From Lachnospiraceae bacterium (GTDB taxonomy: Bacteria; Bacillota; Clostridia; Lachnospirales; Lachnospiraceae), in contig CAJTHM010000019.1 of assembly GCA_910576125.1 (NCBI GenBank), forward strand, positions 62,001 to 126,000: a stretch of DNA of 64,000 nt, given 5' to 3'. Below are positions 1 through 8,250 of the stretch, piece by piece. The position numbers and the translations under genes are program-made. Under the pieces are notes generated by a model. The model worked only from the letters and a program-made list of their open reading frames with translations. It ran no database searches and was not told where the DNA came from. The number at the start of each line of letters is the position of its first letter. Position 1 is the first letter of the stretch.

Positions 1-120
1 TCATCTGTTCATGAGATGGTGCGCTATCGGTACATATCCTATTGGATTCATTCGCCGGCGCTTTTGTGTCGGCGATTGTTTCATTACAATAGAGGAATGA
101 AAAATGATGGAGGAGAAAAG

Positions 121-1005
121 ATGTCTATTTTTAAGGGCTCGGGTGTGGCTATTGTTACGCCCATGACAGACAAAGGTGAAGTGAATTATGAACAGTTTGC
201 GAAGCTGCTGGAATTTCAGATTGCAAAGGGGACGGATGCCATCATAGTCTGCGGGACCACAGGCGAGTCGTCCACTTTGACCCATGAGGAGCATCTGGAG
301 GTCATCCGTTACTGTGCGGAAGTGGTGGCGGGACGCATCCCGGTGGTGGCCGGCACTGGTTCCAACTGCACGGATACGGCTATCTATCTGTCTAAGGAGG
401 CGGAGAAGTCCGGAGTGGACGGACTACTGCTGGTGAGCCCTTATTACAACAAGGCTACCCAGAACGGTCTGTACGCGCATTTCAAGGCGGTGGCGGATTC
501 GGTGAAGCTTCCTGTCCTGCTCTACAATGTGCCCAGCAGGACCAGCTGCAATATCGCACCGGAGACGATTCTGCGACTGTGCACCGATGTGGAGAACATC
601 GTGGGCGTCAAGGAAGCCAGCGGCGATATCAGCCAGATAGCCCGTCTGGCGGCCATCTCCGGCGGCAAGATAGACATCTACTCCGGAAATGACAACCAGA
701 TCGTTCCTGTCATGTCCCTGGGCGGCATCGGCGTGATTTCTGTCCTGGCGAACGTAGCGCCTGCCCAGACCCATGAAATCTGTCAGAAATATCTGGACGG
801 CGACGCGAAGGAAAGCTGCAGGCTGCAGCTGGAGGCCATGGAACTGTGCGATGCGCTGTTCTGTGAGGTGAACCCGATTCCGGTAAAGAAAGCGCTCAGC
901 CTGATGGGCATAATAGACGGCGCGCTGCGCATGCCTTTGAGCGAGATGGAGCCCGCGAATACAGAGCGTCTGGAAAAGGCAATGCGGGCATACGGGATAC
1001 TGTAA
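121..1005 (+). CDS. dapA: 4-hydroxy-tetrahydrodipicolinate synthase
   Basis: Condenses pyruvate with aspartate semialdehyde, the first committed step of lysine and diaminopimelate synthesis in the cytoplasm. The 294-residue length is typical. Visible family motifs are GTTGESSTL near residue 46, LLYNVPSRT around the catalytic tyrosine near 134, and GVKEASGD carrying the Schiff-base lysine near 162. I start at the ATG after GGAGGAGAAAAG; the frame stays open upstream but no other start has a comparable ribosome site. dapB follows about 155 bp downstream beyond a terminator-like hairpin. Confidence 0.97.
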   Translation: MSIFKGSGVAIVTPMTDKGEVNYEQFAKLLEFQIAKGTDAIIVCGTTGESSTLTHEEHLEVIRYCAEVVAGRIPVVAGTGSNCTDTAIYLSKEAEKSGVDGLLLVSPYYNKATQNGLYAHFKAVADSVKLPVLLYNVPSRTSCNIAPETILRLCTDVENIVGVKEASGDISQIARLAAISGGKIDIYSGNDNQIVPVMSLGGIGVISVLANVAPAQTHEICQKYLDGDAKESCRLQLEAMELCDALFCEVNPIPVKKALSLMGIIDGALRMPLSEMEPANTERLEKAMRAYGIL

Positions 1006-1019
1006 TCCTGAATTAGACT

Positions 1020-1061
1020 GGGCTGCTTCGTCGGGCTTATTTCCGACGCGGGAGCCCTTTT
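1020..1061 (+). terminator. Intrinsic terminator after dapA
   Basis: GGGCT and CGTCGG on the left pair with CCGACG and AGCCC on the right, followed by TTTT. It lies between dapA and dapB, so dapB may have its own promoter or be fed by partial read-through. Confidence 0.65.
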
Positions 1062-1160
1062 GACGCATTTAGGAACAATGGTGGAACGGCATCTGCAGGG
1101 CATGACATTGAGAAGGCGGATGCGGTACTGATATGATTGCCATGAACAGGAGGAAGGCTT

Positions 1161-1925
1161 ATGATAAGAATTATCATGCACGGCTGCAATGGAAAAATGG
1201 GACAGGTCATCAGGGGACTTCTGGAGGCGGACGGGGATGCGAAGCTGGTAGCAGGCATCGATGTGTTCGACGACGGAAAGAGCCCGTACCCGGTTTTTAC
1301 GGATATCAGGGAGTGTGATGTGGAGGCCGACTGTCTGGTAGATTTCTCTACGGCCGGGGCTGTGGACAGGATGCTGGACTATTGTGTGGAGAAGAAGCTC
1401 CCCTGTGTGCTCTGCACCACAGGCCTCGGTGAGGAGCAGCTGAAGAAAGCGGACCAGGCGGCAAAGGCTATCGCCTTGCTTCGGTCTGCCAATATGTCCC
1501 TGGGGATAAACCTGCTTTTGAAGCTTTTGAAGAATGCGGCAGGAGTGCTGGCTCCCGCTGGTTTCGACATGGAAATCGTGGAAAAGCATCATAACCTGAA
1601 AGTGGACGCGCCCAGCGGGACTGCCATGGCTCTTGCGGATGCCATCAATGAGGAGTTAGATGGGACTTACTCCTATACTTACGACAGGAGCGTAAGGCGG
1701 GAGAGGCGCCCGGAGAAAGAGATCGGCATCAGCGCGGTCAGAGGCGGCACCATCGTGGGGGATCATGATGTCATTTTTGCCGGCCCGGACGAAGTCATCA
1801 CCTTTTCCCACAGGGCCTACTCCAAGGCCGTCTTTGGCAAGGGAGCTGTCCAGGCCGCGAAATTCCTGGCCGGAAAGCCTGCGGGCAGATACGATATGAG
1901 CGATGTGATCGAGGCGGCGCTGTAA
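1161..1925 (+). CDS. dapB: 4-hydroxy-tetrahydrodipicolinate reductase
   Basis: NAD(P)H-dependent reductase, second step of the lysine/DAP branch after DapA. The N-terminal Rossmann motif MHGCNGKMGQ is near residue 4. The catalytic segment VEKHHNLKVDAPSGTA near residue 137 holds the paired histidines and the dihydrodipicolinate-binding SGT. At 254 aa it matches the family. The ATG follows AGGAGG with good spacing. fbp begins 55 bp later. Confidence 0.97.
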   Translation: MIRIIMHGCNGKMGQVIRGLLEADGDAKLVAGIDVFDDGKSPYPVFTDIRECDVEADCLVDFSTAGAVDRMLDYCVEKKLPCVLCTTGLGEEQLKKADQAAKAIALLRSANMSLGINLLLKLLKNAAGVLAPAGFDMEIVEKHHNLKVDAPSGTAMALADAINEELDGTYSYTYDRSVRRERRPEKEIGISAVRGGTIVGDHDVIFAGPDEVITFSHRAYSKAVFGKGAVQAAKFLAGKPAGRYDMSDVIEAAL

Positions 1926-1980
1926 GGAGCTTATCGGTGCGGGAATAGGTCCGCGCACTTGGGGAGATGAGGGAGCATAC

Positions 1981-3930
1981 ATGAAGGAGAAAGACAATCA
2001 GGTCTTGAAAGTTCTGGCAAAGCAGTACAGGAGCGTTGCAGAAGCTTCTACGGAGATCATCAATCTGCAGTCGATCATGAACCTGCCCAAGGGGACGGAG
2101 CATTTCCTGACGGATATCCACGGAGAATACGAGCAGTTCAACCATGTGCTGAGAAACGGCTCCGGCTCCGTGCGCAAGAAAATCGATGAAGAATTCGGCA
2201 ACACTATCAGCAGCAAGGATAAGAAGAGCCTGGCCACATTGATTTACTACCCGGAGGAAAAGCTGGAAATCGTCAAAAAGGAAGAGGATAATCTGGAGGA
2301 CTGGTACAAAATTTCCCTCCACAGGCTGGTGCAGATCATCAAGAGGGTGTCTTCAAAATATACCCGCTCAAAGGTACGCAAGGCGCTGCCGAAAGATTTC
2401 GCCTATGTCATTGAAGAGCTGATTACGGAAAAAGAAGAGATTCACGACAAAGAGGCATACTACAACGAAATCATCCACACCATCATCAGAATCGGGCGGG
2501 CTCCTCAGTTCATCATAGCATTGAGCCAGCTGATACAGCGCCTGGTCATAGACCATCTTCACATCGTGGGGGACATCTATGACAGAGGCCCCGGACCCCA
2601 TGTCATCATGGACATTCTGTGCGGCTACCATTCCGTGGACGTACAGTGGGGGAACCACGATGTGTCATGGATGGGGGCGGCCAGCGGACACATGGCCTGC
2701 ATCGCCAACGTGATCCGGATAGCGGCCCGCTATGGAAACCTGGATACATTGGAGGACGGCTATGGCATCAACTTGCTGCCTCTGGCCACTTTCGCCATGG
2801 ATGCCTATGAGAATACGGACTGCAGCGTGTTCGTCATCCGGACGGGCAAGAACCGCAACGGAAAGGCACTGGACGTGGACATCAGGATGCACAAGGCCAT
2901 AGCCATCCTGCAGTTCAAGCTGGAGGGACAGCTGCTAGGGCGCCATCCGGAGTTTGGCATGGAGGACCGAATGCTGCTGAACAGAATCGATTACGAAAGG
3001 GGAACCATCCGCATCGGCGGAAAGGAATATGCCATGCGGGACATGGACTTTCCCACCATAGACCCCGGTGCCCCCTTTGCCCTGACGGAAGAGGAGGAGC
3101 AGGTCATGAAAGGGCTGCAGCAGGCTTTCATGAACTGCGAGAAGCTGCAGCGCCATGTGCGCTTTCTCTATTCCAAGGGAGGCCTGTACAAAATCTACAA
3201 CGGCAACCTCCTCTACCATGGCTGCATGCCCATGGAGGAGGACGGAAGCTTTGCCAGCGTGGAGATTTACGGAAAACAGTACAGCGGTAAAGCCTTGTAT
3301 GATATTCTGGAATATTATGCCAGGAGAGGGTATTATGCCAAGGACGAGGCAGAGCGCGCCGCCGGACAGGATATGATGTGGTATATCTGGGCCGGAAAAG
3401 GTTCGCCTGTGTTCGGCAAGGATAAAATGGCTACTTTTGAACGATATTTCATAGAGGAAAAGGAGACCCATGCGGAGCGCAAGAACAGCTATTATACCCT
3501 GCTGGAAAAGGAAGAGACCGTGGACCGAATCCTGAAGGAATTCGGCCTGCGGGACAGGGAGGCCCACATCGTCAACGGCCATGTGCCCGTGGAGCAGATA
3601 CATGGGGAGTCCCCCATCAAATGCGGCGGCAGGCTGCTGATCATCGACGGAGGTTTTTCCAAAGCTTATCAGAAAAAGACCGGCATAGCCGGATATACGC
3701 TGGTATGTAATTCCAGGGGGATGCAGCTGGTGGCCCACGAGCCTTTTGAGTCTTCTTATGCGGCCATCGTGAATGAGTCCGATCTGTTTTCCCATTCCAT
3801 CGATGTGGAGACTTATGTCCACAGAAAAATGGTGGCGGATACGGATGTTGGAGAGGAAATCAGGGAACAGATTTATTATCTGGAGGAGCTGCTGGAGGCG
3901 TATCGGGATGGGGCAATCAGGGAAGAATAA
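1981..3930 (+). CDS. fbp: Class III fructose-1,6-bisphosphatase
   Basis: Gluconeogenic phosphatase of the Firmicutes-specific class III. The 649-aa length and the metallophosphoesterase motifs fit: DIHGEYEQF near residue 42, GDIYDRGPGPH near 197, WGNHDVSWMG near 223, and NGHVPVEQIHGESP near 535 with a following DGG. It shares an orientation with dapA and dapB. Whether it is co-transcribed with dapB is not clear; the 55-bp gap allows it. Confidence 0.96.
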   Translation: MKEKDNQVLKVLAKQYRSVAEASTEIINLQSIMNLPKGTEHFLTDIHGEYEQFNHVLRNGSGSVRKKIDEEFGNTISSKDKKSLATLIYYPEEKLEIVKKEEDNLEDWYKISLHRLVQIIKRVSSKYTRSKVRKALPKDFAYVIEELITEKEEIHDKEAYYNEIIHTIIRIGRAPQFIIALSQLIQRLVIDHLHIVGDIYDRGPGPHVIMDILCGYHSVDVQWGNHDVSWMGAASGHMACIANVIRIAARYGNLDTLEDGYGINLLPLATFAMDAYENTDCSVFVIRTGKNRNGKALDVDIRMHKAIAILQFKLEGQLLGRHPEFGMEDRMLLNRIDYERGTIRIGGKEYAMRDMDFPTIDPGAPFALTEEEEQVMKGLQQAFMNCEKLQRHVRFLYSKGGLYKIYNGNLLYHGCMPMEEDGSFASVEIYGKQYSGKALYDILEYYARRGYYAKDEAERAAGQDMMWYIWAGKGSPVFGKDKMATFERYFIEEKETHAERKNSYYTLLEKEETVDRILKEFGLRDREAHIVNGHVPVEQIHGESPIKCGGRLLIIDGGFSKAYQKKTGIAGYTLVCNSRGMQLVAHEPFESSYAAIVNESDLFSHSIDVETYVHRKMVADTDVGEEIREQIYYLEELLEAYRDGAIREE

Positions 3931-3947
3931 GTAAGCGCTAAAGGCAT

Positions 3948-4003
3948 TCTCAGGCGCATGCCCTGACGCAGATTCTGTCTGCGCAATCGGCAGACGCCTG
4001 AGA
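3948..4003. terminator. Nested inverted repeat between convergent genes
   Basis: Outer arms TCTCAGGCG and CGCCTGAGA enclose an inner perfect hairpin, CGCAGA-TTCTG-TCTGCG. It lies between fbp and the convergent lipoprotein gene and may end both transcripts, but neither side has a clear T run. Confidence 0.4.
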
Positions 4004-4010
4004 CAATTGC

Positions 4011-4547
4011 TTATCTTACAGCGCCTCTGGTAGTGCCGGCACCGTTCGTGGTACTGCCTGCGGTGCCGTTTCCTGCGCCGGTACCGTTCGTGGTGCTGCC
4101 TGCGGTGCCGTTTCCGCCGGAAGTGGTGCCGCTGCCGTTTGTGGAATTGTTGTCGTTGCCGGTGAGGTCATCCGTGATATTGTCGATGCCGTCAGTGACA
4201 TCATCCACCGCGTCGTCGATGACATCGCCCGCGTCGTCCAGCAGGGAATCGTCGTTTCCGTTTGTGGCGCCGCCGGTGTTATTGCCATTGCTGTCCGAGC
4301 CGTTGGTATTGCTTCCGTTGGTATTATTTCCGTTGGAATTGCTGCCGTTCGTGTTGCTGTCCGAGCCGTCTGTGCTGCTGCCGGCAGCGCTGGAGCCGGA
4401 ACCCTGTGTGCTGGTCCCGGCCATGCTGTCAGAGCTGTTGCCTTTTTTGTCATTGTTGGTGCAGGCGGTAGCCATGCACACATAGGCCAGCACCAGCCCT
4501 AATGCCAAAAGCTTTTTGGCTCCTGCAAAATTCTTTCCTTTTTTCAT
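4011..4547 (-). CDS. Low-complexity Asn/Gly/Ser/Thr-rich lipoprotein
   Basis: Unrecognised 178-aa secreted protein. A basic N-terminus (MKKGKNFAGAKK) and a hydrophobic stretch end in the lipobox ATAC, giving acylated Cys29. The mature part is almost all N, G, S, T and D with repeated NGSN/NGNNT units, and has an acidic patch (DDAGDVIDDAVDDVTDGID) in the middle. No folded enzymatic domain is visible, so a surface linker or spacer is possible. I chose the ATG just before the signal peptide; an upstream in-frame ATG adds 14 residues unlike a signal sequence. Confidence 0.75.
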   Translation of the reverse strand: MKKGKNFAGAKKLLALGLVLAYVCMATACTNNDKKGNSSDSMAGTSTQGSGSSAAGSSTDGSDSNTNGSNSNGNNTNGSNTNGSDSNGNNTGGATNGNDDSLLDDAGDVIDDAVDDVTDGIDNITDDLTGNDNNSTNGSGTTSGGNGTAGSTTNGTGAGNGTAGSTTNGAGTTRGAVR

Positions 4548-4759
4548 AGTTTCCTCCATTCTGATACGTGAATATGGAAGTGTCTGCAATTTTCCGACAA
4601 TTCCTATTGGTAGATAGAAAATACATCAGACTTGTTCCGCGCAGAATCTGCCAGTGGAATCCCGCGCGGGACAGCTGATATGCACTAGTATGTGACTTCT
4701 GATTGATTTTATACAGCAAAAAATAAATTAGGAATAAATTGGGAAAGGTAAATTTTAGA

Positions 4760-5539
4760 ATGGAATTCAGACCATGCATAGATATCCATAACGGCAGCGT
4801 CAAGCAGATTGTAGGCGGGAGCCTGCGGGATGCCGGGGACGCGGCCAAGGAGAACTTTGTGGCAGAGCGGGGGGCGGCGTATTACGCGGAGCTTTACCGG
4901 GATGCCGGACTCAGGGGCGGGCATGTGATATTGCTGAACGCAAAAGACAGCGGCCAATATGCCGCTACGAAGAACCAGGCGCTGCAGGCGCTGGCGGCCT
5001 ATCCGGGCGGCCTGCAGGCGGGAGGCGGCATCACCCCGGAAAACGCGGCGGATTTCCTGAAGGCAGGCGCCTCCCATGTCATAGTCACCTCTTATGTGTT
5101 CCGGGACGGACAGATTGATTACGACAGGCTGGAGCGTATGAGGGATGCAGTGGGAAGTAAAAGGCTGGTGCTGGACTTAAGCTGCAGAAAAAAGAAAGAA
5201 GACTATTATGTAGTCACAGACAGATGGCAGAAGATGACGGAGGAGAAGGTGGAGGAGGCGCTGCTGGAGCGGCTCTCGGGATACTGTGACGAGTTCCTGA
5301 TACACGCCGTGGACGTGGAGGGGAAATCCCGGGGAATCGAGGAGGAACTGGCCCTTTTTTTAGGCAACTGGGGGGGAAATGCCATGACTTATGCGGGCGG
5401 CGTGCACAGCTATGAGGATCTGGAGCTGCTGAAAAAGCTGGGAAAGAACCGCCTGAACGTCACGATCGGGAGCGCGTTGGATTTGTTCGGCGGTACGCTT
5501 TCCTGGAAAAAAGTGTCGGAAATGTGCAAGAAAGATTGA
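4760..5539 (+). CDS. hisA: Eukaryotic-type HisA isomerase (histidine biosynthesis)
   Basis: Isomerizes ProFAR to PRFAR in histidine biosynthesis. The opening FRPCIDIHNGSVKQIVGGSL and the later LQAGGGI and TYAGGVHSYEDLELL are typical of the fungal/plant-like HisA clade, which occurs in several Clostridia, rather than of the E. coli form. The (beta/alpha)8 barrel is about 259 aa. The ATG follows GGGAAAGG; a TTG 21 bp upstream is less likely. No other his gene is nearby, so it stands outside any his operon in this window. Confidence 0.9.
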   Translation: MEFRPCIDIHNGSVKQIVGGSLRDAGDAAKENFVAERGAAYYAELYRDAGLRGGHVILLNAKDSGQYAATKNQALQALAAYPGGLQAGGGITPENAADFLKAGASHVIVTSYVFRDGQIDYDRLERMRDAVGSKRLVLDLSCRKKKEDYYVVTDRWQKMTEEKVEEALLERLSGYCDEFLIHAVDVEGKSRGIEEELALFLGNWGGNAMTYAGGVHSYEDLELLKKLGKNRLNVTIGSALDLFGGTLSWKKVSEMCKKD

Positions 5540-5560
5540 GATGATTGTGGAAAATGCGCG

Positions 5561-5607
5561 CAAAAAAGCCTTTATTTATGTTTTTATGCATAAAATAGGT
5601 TTTTTTG
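5561..5607 (+). terminator. Probable terminator after hisA
   Basis: An imperfect A/T-rich hairpin (CCTTTATTTATG against CATAAAATAGG) is followed by GTTTTTTTG, just downstream of the hisA stop. Confidence 0.45.
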
Positions 5608-5641
5608 TTTGTGAGAATATAACAAAAAGCTGCCGTTATCG

Positions 5642-5670
5642 TTGAAGTGTTTCTCTGTTTATGGTAAAAT
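5642..5670 (+). promoter_or_regulatory. Sigma-A-like promoter for the M23-bactofilin pair
   Basis: TTGAAG (5642-5647) and TAAAAT (5665-5670) with a 17-bp spacer. They lie about 30 bp upstream of the gene's TTGGAGG ribosome site. Confidence 0.55.
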
Positions 5671-5698
5671 ACTAAAAGGTTATTTGGAGGTGACTTTT

Positions 5699-6439
5699 AT
5701 GGTACGTAAGGGACATAAGCGCAAGAATAACCATGTGGTGATTGTTACATCCGATGCAACGGACAGCAAAGTGAGACAGTTTCGGGTCCGACCCTGGATT
5801 CTGCAGACAGTTATCCTGGTTCAGTGCGTGATTATCGGCGCGCTGATCGGATTCTTTTTGTATGAGAGGGATGTGTGGGCCGGTGAGCTTCAACAGACGG
5901 AATCGGAGAACGAGGCGATTGCGGCTCTGGAGCAGGAAAAAGCCGAGCTGGAGGGACAGATAGCCGATCTGAACGGTGAGATAGATGACCTGAATGTAAA
6001 GATAGGGATTCTCAGTGAGACCGTGACCCAGAAGACGCAGACGGAGACCCAACTGTCCGAGCAACTGGAGAAACAGACCATGCCTACGGAATTTCCGCTG
6101 ACGGGAAAGGCCAGCATGGAGGAAACTGCAGAGGAGAATGGCAATCCTATCTGTATCTTTACGGCTTCCGAGGGTTCTATGGTGGTGGCCGCTGCCAGCG
6201 GTTCTGTCATCGTAGTCAATGAAGATCCCGAGTATGGGAACAATGTATGGGTGGATCACGGCAATGGCTATACCACGATTTACAGAAGCGCGGGAGAAGT
6301 AAAGGTAAAGCAGGGAGAAACAGTCACACAGGGAGCTACTTTGTTCGTGATTACGGGCGAGGGAGGCAAGCTGGGGTATCAGGTGACACGGGATGGTGCG
6401 TATATCAGTCCCATGGAAATACTGGAAATCAGCGGCTGA
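5699..6439 (+). CDS. Membrane-anchored LytM-like protein with degenerate active site
   Basis: 246 aa. A basic N-terminus leads to one membrane helix (about residues 38-60), then a coiled coil rich in E, L and Q (about 65-130), and a C-terminal LytM/M23 fold (about 145-246). The core reads NNVWVDHGNGYTTIYRSAG and VKQGETVTQG, but the usual HLHF motif is replaced by LGYQV, and the metal-binding residues are not evident. It is therefore probably a scaffold or activator (EnvC or SpoIIQ style) rather than a hydrolase. The start is the ATG after TTGGAGGTGA. The bactofilin gene starts 21 bp after its stop, a common pairing in envelope morphogenesis. Confidence 0.85.
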   Translation: MVRKGHKRKNNHVVIVTSDATDSKVRQFRVRPWILQTVILVQCVIIGALIGFFLYERDVWAGELQQTESENEAIAALEQEKAELEGQIADLNGEIDDLNVKIGILSETVTQKTQTETQLSEQLEKQTMPTEFPLTGKASMEETAEENGNPICIFTASEGSMVVAAASGSVIVVNEDPEYGNNVWVDHGNGYTTIYRSAGEVKVKQGETVTQGATLFVITGEGGKLGYQVTRDGAYISPMEILEISG

Positions 6440-6460
6440 TGAAAAGCGGAGGAAGGGAAA

Positions 6461-6919
6461 ATGAGGAAAAGCGAGACACAGATTTCAACCATTATCGGAA
6501 TGAACGCGGTATGCGACGGCGATTTTAAGGCCGAGGGAGCCATCCGGATCGATGGCACAGTGAATGGCAACGTGACGGTGACCGATACCGTGATCGTGGG
6601 GGTTTCGGGCTGCATCAATGGCGATATCAATTCGCAGAAGGTCATCATCGGCGGAGAGGTGTACGGCAATCTGAATGTGCCGGAGAAAGTGGAACTCACA
6701 TCCACGGCCAGAGTCATCGGCGATATTACCACAAACGGCCTTGTGATTGACGAGCAGGCAATCTTCCAGGGCAACTGCAACATGAACCAGGATGCCAGCA
6801 AGCGGCCCAAGCCGAACCGCAGGGAGCTGAAGGGGATGCAGAAGGAAGCCAGGTCAGCCGTTGCGGAGGCCCTGAACAATATAGAGTCAGGTTCCGGGGA
6901 AGAGGGAAGCCAATCTTAA
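6461..6919 (+). CDS. Bactofilin (polymer-forming cytoskeletal protein)
   Basis: 152 aa with the DUF583/bactofilin beta-helix: repeated short strands such as GAIRIDGTVNGNVTVTDTV, GCINGDINSQKVIIGGEVYGN and ARVIGDITTNGLVIDE. The family polymerizes at the inner membrane and often positions peptidoglycan enzymes, which fits the adjacent degenerate LytM protein. The C-terminal 35 residues are basic then acidic and probably disordered. Confidence 0.92.
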   Translation: MRKSETQISTIIGMNAVCDGDFKAEGAIRIDGTVNGNVTVTDTVIVGVSGCINGDINSQKVIIGGEVYGNLNVPEKVELTSTARVIGDITTNGLVIDEQAIFQGNCNMNQDASKRPKPNRRELKGMQKEARSAVAEALNNIESGSGEEGSQS

Positions 6920-6964
6920 GCAGCCGGCAGGATGCAATTGTAAGATGAAGCTGTAATATACATA

Positions 6965-7002
6965 AAAAAGCAGGGATGCCGTTTCTGACATGCCTGCTTT
7001 TT
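6965..7002. terminator. Bidirectional intrinsic terminator
   Basis: AAAAAGCAGG (6965-6974) pairs perfectly with CCTGCTTTTT (6993-7002), giving an A run and a T run on opposite sides. It separates the bactofilin gene from the convergent yerC. Confidence 0.85.
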
Positions 7003-7014
7003 CGTCTGTCTATC

Positions 7015-7338
7015 TTATGCCTGTGGAACTTCGGAATCCCCAAGGGATTTTTTCCGGCGCAGGCGTTCAAATACTGTCTCATAACCGTCGTTTCCATAGT
7101 TCAGGGATCTGTTCACACGGCTGATGGTGGCGGTGGAGGCCCCGGTCTTCTCGGCAATTTCCAGATATGTGTTATGGTTCTTGAGCATGGCGGCCACCTC
7201 GAACCGCTGTGAGATGGAGAGCAGCTCATTGACCGTGCACAGATCCTCGAAGAAACTGTAGCATTCCTCTCTGTTCTCCAGACAGAGAATGGCATCGAAC
7301 AGGAAATCCACGGCGTCGCTTTTTACTTTTTTGTTCAT
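7015..7338 (-). CDS. yerC: YerC/YecD family TrpR-like regulator
   Basis: 107 aa, typical length. The helix-turn-helix segment TYLEIAEKTGASTATISRVNRSL lies near residues 57-79, and the TrpR-like opening FLFDAILCLENREECYSFFEDL is present. The family is related to the Trp repressor but its ligand is unknown. It faces the bactofilin gene across a shared terminator and is transcribed away from the DUF1836 gene. Confidence 0.9.
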   Translation of the reverse strand: MNKKVKSDAVDFLFDAILCLENREECYSFFEDLCTVNELLSISQRFEVAAMLKNHNTYLEIAEKTGASTATISRVNRSLNYGNDGYETVFERLRRKKSLGDSEVPQA

Positions 7339-7438
7339 GTTAAGTACCTCTTGATTGCATTGTGATGTTTATCATTTTACCATATTAAAGTTTTAAAGTA
7401 AAGGCGGAAAACTTTAAGAAATTTTTTGAAACAAAATG

Positions 7439-7467
7439 TTGTCATGTAGTAATGAATACTATATAAT
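7439..7467 (+). promoter_or_regulatory. Promoter of the DUF1836 gene
   Basis: TTGTCA (7439-7444), 17-bp spacer, consensus TATAAT (7462-7467), about 78 bp before the start codon. Confidence 0.65.
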
Positions 7468-7544
7468 CAATCTTAGACAAGAAAACTTGGACAACGGAAA
7501 TCTGACCTTGCTTTCTGTTGTAGAACACAAGAGAGGGGACGGAT

Positions 7545-8198
7545 ATGACGATTGATAATGATAACTTATTGAACAGCATACTTGAAAGTCTGGACAGGGT
7601 GAAATATATCAGCCCGGAGGATATCCCGAACATTGATTTGTATATGGACCAGGTCACCACGTTCATGGACAGCCATCTGCAGTCGGCTGCCAGATATCCC
7701 GGCGAGGACAAGATACTGACCAAGACCATGATCAACAACTATGCGAAGAGCGATTTGCTGCCTCCTCCTGTGAAGAAGAAATATTCCAGAGAGCATGTGA
7801 TGCTGCTGGTATTCATCTATTATTACAAGGGAATCCTTTCCATCAATGACATACAGACGCTTTTGAAGCCTATCACGGAGCATTATTTCCAGAACGGACA
7901 GGCATATGATATGGAGGCCATCTACAGGGAGGCTTTCGGCATGGAGGACAAGATGCTTCAGTCCATGAAGGCGGACGTGGAGGAGAAGTTCCGGGTTTCC
8001 CAGGAAGCCTTTCAGGGCGCCCCCCAGGAGGACATGGAGTTCCTCCATAAGTTCGCCTTTATCTGCACGCTGGGTTTTGACGTATATATGAAAAAGCTGA
8101 TGATTGAAAAGATGATAGACGAGCTGGGGGCCGGCGGACAGGAGCCGGGGAAGAAGAAAGCCCATAAGGCCAAGTCGGAAGAGGCAAAAAAAGTGTAA
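7545..8198 (+). CDS. DUF1836 domain protein (putative regulator)
   Basis: 217 aa. The DUF1836 signature includes LTKTMINNYAKSDLLPPP and the following KYSREHVMLLVFIYYYKGILS, a MerR-like winged-helix arrangement near residues 60-110. The C-terminus is lysine-rich. No target is apparent; the gene is single and has its own promoter. The ATG follows GAGAGGGGACGG. Confidence 0.82.
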   Translation: MTIDNDNLLNSILESLDRVKYISPEDIPNIDLYMDQVTTFMDSHLQSAARYPGEDKILTKTMINNYAKSDLLPPPVKKKYSREHVMLLVFIYYYKGILSINDIQTLLKPITEHYFQNGQAYDMEAIYREAFGMEDKMLQSMKADVEEKFRVSQEAFQGAPQEDMEFLHKFAFICTLGFDVYMKKLMIEKMIDELGAGGQEPGKKKAHKAKSEEAKKV

Positions 8199-8250
8199 CA
8201 GGGACAGGCCTTTCCTCATATGATACCTTATCAAATATATGGAGGTAGCT

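Noticed and set aside
1..120. An upstream extension of dapA, or a riboswitch before it
   Set aside because: The longer frame adds a non-conserved N-terminus, and only a weak hairpin (CGCCG/CGGCG) is present; no lysine-riboswitch features were seen in the short sequence available.
4033..4485. A plus-strand 150-codon frame over the lipoprotein gene
   Set aside because: Valine/leucine/proline-rich mirror of the Asn/Gly/Ser repeat on the minus strand, which has a proper signal peptide and lipobox.
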